Assembly: GCF_005930495.1 (NCBI RefSeq)
Contig: NZ_SJEX01000009.1
Location: 1-64,000, forward strand
From: Modestobacter excelsi
GTDB lineage: Bacteria; Actinomycetota; Actinomycetes; Mycobacteriales; Geodermatophilaceae
Direction of reading: 5' to 3'
Length of the DNA stretch: 64,000 nt
The stretch's first letter is position 1, and every line of letters starts with the position of its first letter. This document shows positions 53,410 to 60,980 of the stretch, one piece after another. Under the pieces are notes generated by a model, which did no database searches, was not told the origin of the DNA, and worked only from the letters and a program-made list of their open reading frames with translations. A program made the position numbers and the translations under genes.

Positions 53410-54636
53410 TCAGCTGGGCTGCAGGCCGGCCAGCGGGGACTCGTCGCACAGCTTGGCCGGGATGCTCGGCAGGCCGAGCATCGTGGGCTGGCCGCGGACC
53501 GGGCCGGTGTGGCTGTGGTCCAGGTGGCTCCTCGGGGTGGCCAGCTCCAGGTCGCGGGCGGCCAGGGCGGTCTCGCCGTAGCCCTGCACGCACTCCGGGT
53601 CCGGGCCGTCCAGCGGCAGGCCGGTGAAGAACTTGGCCGCCATGCAGCCACCGCGGCAGGCGTCGAAGTGGGCGCACTTCGTGCACGCGCCGCCGGTCTG
53701 CGGGTTGCGCAGGTCGGCGAACAGCTCGCTGTGCTGCCACACCTGCTGGAACCCGCCCGGTGAGCGCACATTGCCGGCGAGGAACTGCTCGTGGATGGCG
53801 AACGGGCAGGCGTAGACGTCACCGACCGGGTCGATGAGGCAGACCACCCGGCCGGCACCGCACAGGTTCAGCCCGGGCAGGGCCTCACCCAGGGCGGACA
53901 GGTGGAAGAAGGAGTCGCCGGTGAGCACCTGGTCGCCGTTGGCCAGCAGCCAGGAGTAGAGGTCGCGCTGCTGGGCCTGGGTGGGGTGCAGCCGGTCCCA
54001 GACGTCGGCGCCGCGACCCGACGGCCGGAAGCGGGTGATCCGCAGCTGGGCGCCGTAGCGGTCGGTGAGCGCCCTGAACTCGTCGAGCTGCCCGGCGTTC
54101 TCCCGGGTGACGACGACGGAGACCTTGAAGTCCTTCATGCCGGCCTCGGCCAGGTTCTCCAGCGCCCGGGTGGCGGTGGCGAACGAGCCGGTGCCGCGGA
54201 CGGCGTCGTTGACCTCGGCGGTCGCGCCGTCCAGGGAGATCTGCACGTCGACGTAGTCGGTGCGGGCCAGCTGCTGGGCGCGGGCCCGGTCCAGCTTGAT
54301 GCCGTTGGTGGAGAACTTGACGCCGACGTCGTGGCCGATGGCGTAGTCCAGCAGGTGCCAGAAGTCCGGCCGCACGGTCGGCTCGCCGCCCCCGACGTTG
54401 ACATAGAAGACCTGCATCCGCTGCAGCTCGTCGATGACCGCCTCGGCCTCGGCGGTGCTCAACTCGCGCGGGTCGCGCCGTCCGGAGGAGGACAGGCAGT
54501 GCACGCAGGCCAGGTTGCAGGCGTAGGTGAGCTCCCAGGTGAGGCAGATCGGCGCGTCCAGGCCGTACTCGAACTGGTCGATCAGCTTTCCGCCCGTGGG
54601 GCGCTCGGCAGGGCGGGACGGCAGGACGGCGGTCAC
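53410..54636 (-). CDS. mftC: Mycofactocin radical SAM maturase MftC
   Basis: This 408-residue SPASM-type radical SAM enzyme decarboxylates the C-terminal Tyr of MftA and then forms the Val-Tyr carbon-carbon bond. The cluster motif CNLACVHC is at residues 40-47, followed by GGGEPTVRPDF. The SPASM region has YACPFAIHEQFLAGN and CTKCAHFDACRGGC. Its GTG start overlaps the mftB stop by four bases (54633-54636), as expected for partners that work together. Confidence 0.93.
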   Translation of the reverse strand: MTAVLPSRPAERPTGGKLIDQFEYGLDAPICLTWELTYACNLACVHCLSSSGRRDPRELSTAEAEAVIDELQRMQVFYVNVGGGEPTVRPDFWHLLDYAIGHDVGVKFSTNGIKLDRARAQQLARTDYVDVQISLDGATAEVNDAVRGTGSFATATRALENLAEAGMKDFKVSVVVTRENAGQLDEFRALTDRYGAQLRITRFRPSGRGADVWDRLHPTQAQQRDLYSWLLANGDQVLTGDSFFHLSALGEALPGLNLCGAGRVVCLIDPVGDVYACPFAIHEQFLAGNVRSPGGFQQVWQHSELFADLRNPQTGGACTKCAHFDACRGGCMAAKFFTGLPLDGPDPECVQGYGETALAARDLELATPRSHLDHSHTGPVRGQPTMLGLPSIPAKLCDESPLAGLQPS

Positions 54637-54953
54637 GCGGACTCCTCGGTGCGGCGTTGGATCATCTGCGAGCGGGCGAGCGTGGCCAGCGCGGTGACGT
54701 AGGCCCGGTGCTGCGCCTCGGGCACCGCGCAGGCGGCCAGGGTGCTCGGCACGTCGGGGTGCGCCTCCAGGGCCGTCACCACCGCGACCAGCGGCTTCGA
54801 CTTCAGGAACGACAGCTTCCGGTTCCCGAAGTGGTAGACGAGCGCACCGAACGGCTCCGGCCGCAGCGCCACCGACGGCGACTTCCGCCAGGGCACGGAC
54901 GGGTCGAAGGGCACGGTCTCATCCACAGGTACGTGCTCGGCGGGGATCGTCAC
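54633..54953 (-). CDS. mftB: Mycofactocin peptide chaperone MftB
   Basis: The 106-residue protein is the PqqD-like RiPP recognition element that binds the MftA leader and presents it to MftC. The signature blocks are FDPSVPWRKSPSVALRPEPFGALVYHFGNRKLSFLKSKPL, given here only by its ends. The start is uncertain: GTG at 54951-54953 gives the usual size, while GTG at 55014-55016 would give 127 residues and overlap the mftA end. It is overlapped by mftC. Confidence 0.88.
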   Translation of the reverse strand: MTIPAEHVPVDETVPFDPSVPWRKSPSVALRPEPFGALVYHFGNRKLSFLKSKPLVAVVTALEAHPDVPSTLAACAVPEAQHRAYVTALATLARSQMIQRRTEESA

Positions 54954-55000
54954 CGCCCCCGCGGTCGGCTGCCCGAGCGCGGGGGCGGAGGAGCCGTCGA

Positions 55001-55120
55001 TCAGTACACCCCGCACATGCCGTCGATCGAGACCTCCTCGACCAGGGACTCCTCGACGAGCACCTCCTCGGCGGCGGCCGGCGTCTCGGTGCGGGTCTCG
55101 TCCTGCGTCGTCTCGGGCAC
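55001..55120 (-). CDS. mftA: Mycofactocin precursor peptide MftA
   Basis: This 39-residue peptide is acidic (13 Glu or Asp) and ends in EVSIDGMCGVY, the diagnostic mycofactocin core: the final Val-Tyr becomes the redox cofactor. The rest (residues 1-37) is the leader bound by MftB. The GTG start at 55118-55120 has a GGAGG site directly upstream. It is too short for ordinary ORF filters. It leads the leftward mftA-mftB-mftC group and is divergent from mftR. Confidence 0.95.
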   Translation of the reverse strand: MPETTQDETRTETPAAAEEVLVEESLVEEVSIDGMCGVY

Positions 55121-55169
55121 GGTGCCTCCGGGAGTGATCTGGTTCACGATCGGACGAGCCCGACGCTAG

Positions 55170-55184
55170 TGACACCGAGTGCCA
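55170..55184. promoter_or_regulatory. Candidate MftR operator upstream of mftA
   Basis: TGACACCGAGTGCCA is an inverted repeat TGNCAC-N3-GTGNCA with one asymmetric position. It lies 50 bases before the mftA start, where a repressor would block RNA polymerase. The same pattern stands in the mftD/mftE gap at 47113. Confidence 0.6.
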
Positions 55185-55293
55185 CCGGCAAGGGGCAGTT
55201 GCGGACGCCCAGGTCCTGCACAGCAAGCGCCCCGGCCGCTCCCAGACCGGCGGCCGATGCTCGGCCGGGTACCCACCCGACCTGGAGGTCCCC

Positions 55294-55398
55294 GTGCTCA
55301 CCGTCGCCGTGCTCGTCGCCTTCTTCGCCCTGCTCACCGTCGCCGACGTGCTCCCCGGTCAGTCCGGGGCGCCGGGGCTGGTGGCGCCGGTCCGCTGA
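55294..55398 (+). CDS. 34-residue membrane peptide between mftA and mftR
   Basis: The frame starts at a GTG 7 bases after a perfect GGAGG and ends at TGA 55396-55398. The peptide VLTVAVLVAFFALLTVADVL is one hydrophobic helix followed by a short Pro/Gly tail. It points in the same direction as mftR, 62 bases downstream. I do not recognise it. The strong ribosome site and clean helix speak for a real gene, but the length gives little to test. Confidence 0.5.
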   Translation: MLTVAVLVAFFALLTVADVLPGQSGAPGLVAPVR

Positions 55399-55460
55399 CC
55401 CACCCCCGTGTCGTCGCCCGGCCGCGGCTCCGGCGGTCGGTGGCGGGGCAGACTGGGCCC

Positions 55461-56054
55461 ATGACCCAGGCAGTGGTCGTCCCTGACGCGCGCGAGGAGA
55501 CCCGCGCCCGGATCGAGCAGGCCGCCCTCGACCTCTTCACCGCGCAGGGCTTCGAGCAGGTGACGATCGACGGGATCGCGGACGCCGCGGGCATCAGCCG
55601 GCGCACGTTCTTCCGCTACGTCAGCGCGAAGGCCGACGCGGTGTGGGGTGACTTCGACGCCCACGTCGTCCGCCTCGAGGGGATGCTCGCCGCCACGGCC
55701 GCCGACCAGTCGGTGCTGACCTCGATCTGCGCGGCCTACGTCGAGGTCAACGACTACGCGCAGGCCGACCTGCCGATGCTGCGGCAGCGGATGCGGCTGA
55801 TCCTCACCGAGCCGGCGCTGCAGGCGCACTCCCAGGTCCGGTACGCCGCCGTCGACCGGGTCGTCGCCGCCCACGTGGCCCGGCGCACCGGGGTCACCCC
55901 GGACGCGCTCGTCCCGCGGCTGGTGGCCGTCAGCACCCGCGCGGCGGCGACGACGGCGTTCGAGGTCTGGCTCGCCGACGGGCGGAGCTCGCTCGGCACG
56001 GTGCTGCACCAGGCCTTCGACGAGTTGGCCGCCGGCTTCCCGGCCCTCCGGTAG
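55461..56054 (+). CDS. mftR: Mycofactocin regulator MftR (TetR family)
   Basis: The 197-residue regulator has a TetR helix-turn-helix near the start: EQAALDLFTAQGFEQVTIDGIADAAGISRRTFFRYVSAK at about residues 18-57, given only by its ends. FFRY replaces the common FYxH/YRYF, as in the MftR group. The C-terminal helical domain would bind the effector; for the mycobacterial homologue a long-chain acyl-CoA is reported, as far as I recall. It is divergent from mftA, with a likely operator in the gap. Confidence 0.85.
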   Translation: MTQAVVVPDAREETRARIEQAALDLFTAQGFEQVTIDGIADAAGISRRTFFRYVSAKADAVWGDFDAHVVRLEGMLAATAADQSVLTSICAAYVEVNDYAQADLPMLRQRMRLILTEPALQAHSQVRYAAVDRVVAAHVARRTGVTPDALVPRLVAVSTRAAATTAFEVWLADGRSSLGTVLHQAFDELAAGFPALR

Positions 56055-56062
56055 TCGCCTGG

Positions 56063-56092
56063 GGAGCGCGGCCGGTTCCCCGGCCGCGCTCC
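56063..56092. terminator. Bidirectional hairpin after mftR
   Basis: GGAGCGCGGCCGG (56063-56075) pairs perfectly with CCGGCCGCGCTCC (56080-56092), a 13-bp stem with a 4-base loop between the convergent mftR and membrane-protein genes. Confidence 0.75.
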
Positions 56093-56104
56093 TGACCTGC
56101 GAGG

Positions 56105-56659
56105 TCAGACGGTGGTGCTGCTCTTCTCCGAGATGCCGCGCAGCACCTCGGACGGGCGCTGCTGCTCACCGGCGTAGGAGCTGATGACGACGAGCGTCCC
56201 GGTGATCGCCGGGATGACCCACTGCAGCTGGTCGAGCTTGTTCTGCGCGGCCGCGATGTCCGCGCGGGCGCGCTTGGAGGGCTTGGTCCCCCGCTTCGAC
56301 GGGGTGGCACCGCCCTGCTTGACGATGTTGCCCAGGACGCGGCTGTAGGCGGTCACGCCCAGAGCCGCGGCGGTGAGCAGGGTCTTGGCCGCCGACATGC
56401 CGCCGACGCCCTTCTGCTGGGCGACCCGGTCCTTGTTGGCACCGAGCTGACCGACGCTGCCCACCAGGTGGGCGCCGATGGCGGCGGCGTTGACCGGCGT
56501 CCACCGGTTCCAGCCGGCGTTGGCGACGGCGCCGGCGGACTTGTCGCTGCCGGCCTCGGCAGCAGCGGCGTTCAGCGCGACGGCGTTCGCGAGCGTGCCG
56601 CCGAACCAGGCGGCGAGGCCGACGTCGTGCAGGGAGCGGGACAGGGTGTTGGTAGCCAT
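56105..56659 (-). CDS. Conserved hypothetical membrane protein
   Basis: The 184-residue protein begins MATNTLSRSLHDVGLAAWFG and has three or four weak membrane segments: LHDVGLAAWFGGTLANAVALNAA, AAAIGAHLVGSVGQL, AKTLLTAAALGVTAYSRVLGNIV and WVIPAITGTLVVISSYAG. A basic loop KRGTKPSKRARADI lies near residue 125. Similar proteins are widespread in actinomycetes without known function. The first ATG fits the conserved N-terminus. It is not obviously linked to the mycofactocin genes. Confidence 0.65.
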   Translation of the reverse strand: MATNTLSRSLHDVGLAAWFGGTLANAVALNAAAAEAGSDKSAGAVANAGWNRWTPVNAAAIGAHLVGSVGQLGANKDRVAQQKGVGGMSAAKTLLTAAALGVTAYSRVLGNIVKQGGATPSKRGTKPSKRARADIAAAQNKLDQLQWVIPAITGTLVVISSYAGEQQRPSEVLRGISEKSSTTV

Positions 56660-56952
56660 TGCTGGGCCTCTCGGGTCGGGGTGGTGGACCAGCGACCGCG
56701 GAGGCCGTCGAGGCCTCCACCGCCACCGGGGAACTGCACGAGGGCCGTCCGGTCGACGCGTTCGGCGACCCGGTCCTCGTCGATCCGCATGGGGCTCCGT
56801 TACCCGCCCGTTTCCGTTGAACCCTTCCGATGGCCCACTGTCTGCGATTCGTCGGCGCAACGGGCGGACCACCGATGACCGGGCCATGACCACGCCCCCC
56901 GAGACCGCCGAGGCATTCTCCGGCCACCGCGACCGAGCCGGCGACCACGACG

Positions 56953-57102
56953 GTGAAGAGGGTCCGCTTCGTCGTCGTCGCCGGCGAGGGCGCCGCCGCG
57001 GTGGACGCCGTGGGCCGCTACGAGTTCAGCGGTGGTCTGCTGACCCCGCTCACCTCCTACGCCGTCGAGCTGGACCCGGCCGCAGCCGCGGACCGCGCCT
57101 AG
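56953..57102 (+). CDS. Possible 49-residue protein
   Basis: A GTG-led frame encodes KRVRFVVVAGEGAAAVDAVG, then YEFSGGLLTPLTSYAVELDP, a compact beta-type pattern. It ends 2 bases before the next start at 57104 and has no strong ribosome site. I do not recognise it and it could be a chance frame. Confidence 0.3.
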   Translation: MKRVRFVVVAGEGAAAVDAVGRYEFSGGLLTPLTSYAVELDPAAAADRA

Positions 57103-57103
57103 C

Positions 57104-57829
57104 GTGGACGCCGTGGCCGATCTCCGCTTCTACTTCGACCCGGTCTGCCCGTTCGCCTGGATGACCAGCAGGTGGGTGCGGCTGGTGCAGGCGCAGCGGG
57201 ACTACTCGGTGGACTGGCGGTTCGTCTCGCTGCGCCTGGTCAACGCCGCGGTCGACTACGACGCGCAGTTCCCGCCGGACTACGAGGTCGGGCACACCGC
57301 CGGGTTGCGGCTGCTCCGGGTGGCCGCCCGGACCCGCGCGGAGCACGGCCGTGCGGCGGTGGGCACGCTGTACGAGGCGCTGGGTCAGCGCCTGTTCGAC
57401 TCCCCACCCGACCCCGAGGACAGCGCCGACCGCCGCGGCACCCGGGCGTTCCTCGATCCGGTGCTGGCGTCGGCCGGCCTCCCCGCGGCGTTGGCCGAGG
57501 CGCTGGACGACGCCTCCCTCGACGCCGTCGTGCAGGCGGAGACCGACGAGGCGCTGGCGCTGACCGGCCGGGACGTGGGCACGCCGATCATCCACGTCCA
57601 GCCGCCCGCCGGGGTCGCCTTCTTCGGGCCGGTGATCAGCCGGCTGCCCAGCGAGGCCGACGCCGTCCGGCTGTGGGACCACGTCGTCGGCCTGGCCTCG
57701 TTCCCCGGCTTCGCCGAGCTCAAGCGCAGCCTGCGGGAGCTGCCGCAGCTGCGTGGCCTGGGCGTCGAGCCCGATGAGGTGGGCGAGCAGGAGGACTGGC
57801 ACGGCGGGAGCCGGCGCCGGCACCACTAG
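57104..57829 (+). CDS. Rv2466c-like thioredoxin-fold protein (mycothiol-linked), second active-site Cys missing
   Basis: The 241-residue protein belongs to the DsbA-fold group with the M. tuberculosis mycothiol-dependent reductase Rv2466c: DLRFYFDPVCPFAWMTSRWV at the N-terminus, WRFVSLRLVN, and GTPIIHV followed by AFFGPVISRLP. In Rv2466c the motif is CPWC; here the corresponding positions read CPFA, so only the nucleophile Cys is kept. It should be a monothiol reductase or a mycothiol S-conjugating enzyme. Starts at GTG 57104 or at GTG 57113. Confidence 0.75.
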   Translation: MDAVADLRFYFDPVCPFAWMTSRWVRLVQAQRDYSVDWRFVSLRLVNAAVDYDAQFPPDYEVGHTAGLRLLRVAARTRAEHGRAAVGTLYEALGQRLFDSPPDPEDSADRRGTRAFLDPVLASAGLPAALAEALDDASLDAVVQAETDEALALTGRDVGTPIIHVQPPAGVAFFGPVISRLPSEADAVRLWDHVVGLASFPGFAELKRSLRELPQLRGLGVEPDEVGEQEDWHGGSRRRHH

Positions 57830-57989
57830 GTCGAGCCGGTGAGTGAAGGGGATCCGCCAGCACACCGTGGCCGTCGCCGACGCCACCGACCTGCCGGTGA
57901 TGCGTTACGACGTCCCCGCCCGCACCGGGGTCCGCTGCTCGGTGGAGACGCCGTCCCGTCGCTGCCGGGCTGGTGGCAGGGTGACCACC

Positions 57990-58451
57990 ATGGACAGCCG
58001 CACGCACTCGGACTCCGTCGTCGTCCGGACAGGCCCGGAGGAGCTCTACGACCTGGTGTCCGACGTGACCCGGACCGGCGAGTGGAGCCCGGTCTGCACC
58101 GCGTGCTGGTGGGACGAGGGCGCGACCGGGCAGGTGGGCGACTGGTTCACCGGCCACAACGAGACCCCGGAGCGCACCTGGGAGACCCGCAGCCTGGTCG
58201 TCGCCGCGGAGCGCGGTCGGGAGTTCGCCTGGCTGGTCGGCGGCAGGCTGGTGCGCTGGGGGTTCGTCCTGGAGCCGGTGGACGGCGGCACCCGGCTGAC
58301 CGAGACCTGGGAGTTCCTGCCCGCCGGGCAGGAGTTCTTCGTCGAGCGCTACGGCGAGGACGCCCAGCGCCAGGTCGAGGAGCGCACCCGCGCCGCGCAC
58401 GCCGGCATCCCCGCCACACTCGCCGCGATCAAGGCGATCGCCGAACGCTGA
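57990..58451 (+). CDS. SRPBCC (START-like) domain protein
   Basis: The 153-residue protein has the helix-grip pattern: SDSVVVRTGPEELYDLVSDVTRTGEWSPV at the start, LVRWGFVLEPVDGGTRLTETWEF in the middle strands, and a long C-terminal helix (RQVEERTRAAHAGIPATLAAIKAIAER). Such proteins bind hydrophobic ligands or act as small cyclases. Starts at ATG 57990, or at GTG 57981. No clue to the ligand. Confidence 0.75.
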   Translation: MDSRTHSDSVVVRTGPEELYDLVSDVTRTGEWSPVCTACWWDEGATGQVGDWFTGHNETPERTWETRSLVVAAERGREFAWLVGGRLVRWGFVLEPVDGGTRLTETWEFLPAGQEFFVERYGEDAQRQVEERTRAAHAGIPATLAAIKAIAER

Positions 58452-58761
58452 GACGAAGCAACAGCCGACGCCTCGGGATCTGGTACCGCGAGCCGCGCTG
58501 GTCAGGCCATCTTCCACGTCCGGTCGGAGGCCCAATTCGCAGTGACGATCGTGGGGACGAGGAGGGGGTGAACGCGTAGGCTCCGCGCACCGTACCGGCA
58601 GTCTTGGACGTGCGCGGAGGTGCTCGTGATCGTCGTCGAGTTGGCCGTGGGAGCGCCGGCCGCGGACCCGGGCCGCGGTGGAGCCCGGATCCCGGGGGCA
58701 GTGCGGTACCTGTCACTGGTCGGCGCGGTAGCCCCGCTGCCTTGTTCCTGGGACCACTGAC
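58452..58761. other. Intergenic region without a supported gene
   Basis: About 310 bases between the SRPBCC and DUF732 genes. Possible frames are short and arginine- or glycine-rich, and lack ribosome sites. I see no hairpin or repeat. Confidence 0.5.
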
Positions 58762-59247
58762 ATGGCCGACAACGGCCCTCTGCCCGCTGCTCATCACCGG
58801 CACGCCCACCACCCGACGCCGAGGGACCGCCGCCGGCGCCTGTCCCTGATCGCCGTCGGTGTGCTCGTCGTCGCCGCGATCGCTGCCGCGCTCGTCCTCG
58901 CTTCCTCGGATGGCTCCAGCACGGCGGTCGCCGACCAACCCATGGCCGCCACAGCCCCGACTCCGACCACGACGCCGGCCCCGACCGTGACAGTGACTGC
59001 GACTGCGACTGCGACCGCGTCGGACGTTCCCGGCACCTTCGTCGACGCAATGCAGCAACTGGGCATCCCGCTGGACGCCAACACCGGCTGGGCCGTCGCC
59101 CAGGGGATCTGCGTCCGACTGGGACACCCCGCCCGCTACGACGAGTTCACGATGGCGGAGGGCATCGAGAGGTTGTTCCCGTCGGTTCATGACGAGCAGG
59201 CGCACGCGTTCGTGGACATGGTGGTCACGTCGGTGTGCCACCTGTGA
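58762..59247 (+). CDS. DUF732 domain protein, membrane-anchored or exported
   Basis: The 161-residue protein starts with a basic, His-rich stretch (HHRHAHHPTPRDRRRR) and one membrane helix (LSLIAVGVLVVAAIAAALVLA), then a Thr/Ala/Pro linker. The last 75 residues are the DUF732 domain, with its two cysteines in WAVAQGICVRLG and VVTSVCHL, likely disulfide-bonded outside the membrane. DUF732 is a common secreted domain of mycobacteria with no known function. Confidence 0.78.
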   Translation: MADNGPLPAAHHRHAHHPTPRDRRRRLSLIAVGVLVVAAIAAALVLASSDGSSTAVADQPMAATAPTPTTTPAPTVTVTATATATASDVPGTFVDAMQQLGIPLDANTGWAVAQGICVRLGHPARYDEFTMAEGIERLFPSVHDEQAHAFVDMVVTSVCHL

Positions 59248-59467
59248 GCCCAGCGGGAGATGTGAGGCCTGGTCGATCGGCGCCGGGTGGCTCCACGCCG
59301 CGAACTCGGTGACGTGACGCCCCAGGGACGTGCCGAACGCAGCCCCGCTCCGCCTGGTCCGGGCGAACGCAGCCGGCCGCGGTACTGGTCCTGATCTGCA
59401 GCTGCACCATCCCGGGCGGTGGCTCTGGTCCCCGTCCTCCACCAGGCAGACGCTGCCGGACCGGGGA

Positions 59468-60930
59468 CTAGAACGGTGGCGGGTCATCTGCTGGTGGCGG
59501 TTCGGCCGGCGACTCGGGTGGGGGTCGCATGCCCGGTGGCCTCGTGGTGCGGGTGACGCCCGACGGGGTGGTGACCTGCAGGACGCCGTCGGGGGTCATG
59601 GTGAACCGCCAGCCGGGGGCGAAGGTCTTCAGGCGGTGGTGGGAGCGGCACAGGCAGCACAGGTTGGCGCAGTCGGTCGCTCCGCCGCAGTTGTGGGCGG
59701 TGACGTGGTCGAGGTCGGCCCAGCCGACCCGCTGCCCGCAGTTGGGGAACCGGCAGCGCCGGTCGCGGATGCTGACGAACGCCCGTTGCCGGGCGGTGGG
59801 GGTGTAGGCGGCGGTCCCCGGTGGCCGCCCGGTCACCGGGCACCCGCAGCTGCTGGCGGTCTCGACGTCGTGGTGGGTGGGGCAGCAGCGGCGGGCCAGC
59901 CGATCCAGTTCGGCGGGGGTGAGGGTGGCCAGCAGCTCCCCGTCCGGGCCGGTGATCGCGAACCTCAGCGACCCGCCCTCGGGAGCGGCCAAGCCGAGGG
60001 CACCGACCCGGGCCAGCAGTGCGCGGACGTGGGCGGCGGTGATCGGCAGCCCGTTCACCTCACCCGGGGTGCTGCCCGTGCCGCCGAGGGCGTCGAGGCC
60101 GGCGGTGACGGTCACGTTGGCCGTCACCGGCGGGAGCCCGGAGTCGGCGGGGCGGCGGATCAGCAGGGACAGCACGTGCGCCCGCAGCGCCCCGATCCGG
60201 CGGGGGTCGCCGTCGGCCTTGAGCATCCTCGCGAGCTGGTCGACGACGTCGAAGCACTCGAAGGCCTCGTCGGTGGGCAGGTCCGCGGCGATGGTGGACC
60301 GGCCGTCGGTGGCGGAGGGGTGGACGTGCACGTCGGCGGTCTGCTCCGCCTCCTTCCGGCGCACGTCGGCCGCCTCGACGTCGAGTTCGACCATCAGCTC
60401 GGTGGCCCGGCCACCCAGCTTGTGGACAGACAGGTCGGTCGCCTCGGGCAGCAGTGCCGCCTCGACCTGCCGGCCACCGCTGCGTTGGTGTGCTGCAGGA
60501 CGTCGGCGAGCTGGCTGGCCCGCCGCTCGTCCAGCTCCCCGGCCTGCAGGGCGGCGAACGTGGCCGGCAGCTTCCGCAGCCAGGTGGAGGCGCGGGCGTA
60601 GCGGTAGCCGGCGGTCCGGCGACCGAGGTTGAGCACCGTCGAGAGCTCGGCGGTGAAGAACTCACTCACCCCGTCATAGGCCTCGTCGATCGCCCACCCG
60701 GATTGCCGCGCGCCTGGACTGCCCAGGGCCGGATCAGCCGACGCCGGCCGCTGGGCGGCCAGGCTCATGATCAGCTCGGCCTCGTAGGCGGTGTCGGCGG
60801 CCCGGCGCTGCTGCACCCGCTGCAGCTCCACCGCCTTCTCCTCATCCGACAGCCAGGACACCGGCAACCGCGGGGCAGCGACACGGTGCTCCCACACCAG
60901 GTCCACCACCACGTCGACCGTCGCTGCCAT
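59468..60930 (-). pseudogene. DUF222/HNH endonuclease family gene, frameshifted
   Basis: The N-terminal DUF222 part (AATVDVVVDLVWEHR ... LADVLQHTNAAVAG) starts at 60928-60930, and the C-terminal part with an HNH nuclease (CRFPNCGQRVGWADLDHV, HNCGG, CLCRSHHRLK) is in another frame. The frame breaks at about 60466-60474, after AAVAG; one missing base there would restore QVEAALLPEATDLSVHKLGG. The total length is one base short of a multiple of three. These genes exist in many copies per actinomycete genome and often decay; a sequencing error is also possible. Confidence 0.78.
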
Positions 60931-60980
60931 GGGCCGAACACACGTACGGGGTACGACGGTTCCGGGGGTCCGGACACCCG

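Noticed and set aside
41278-56054. mftG (GMC oxidoreductase) within the mycofactocin locus
   Set aside because: No GMC-type flavoprotein frame is present; the only FAD oxidases in the window are of other families.
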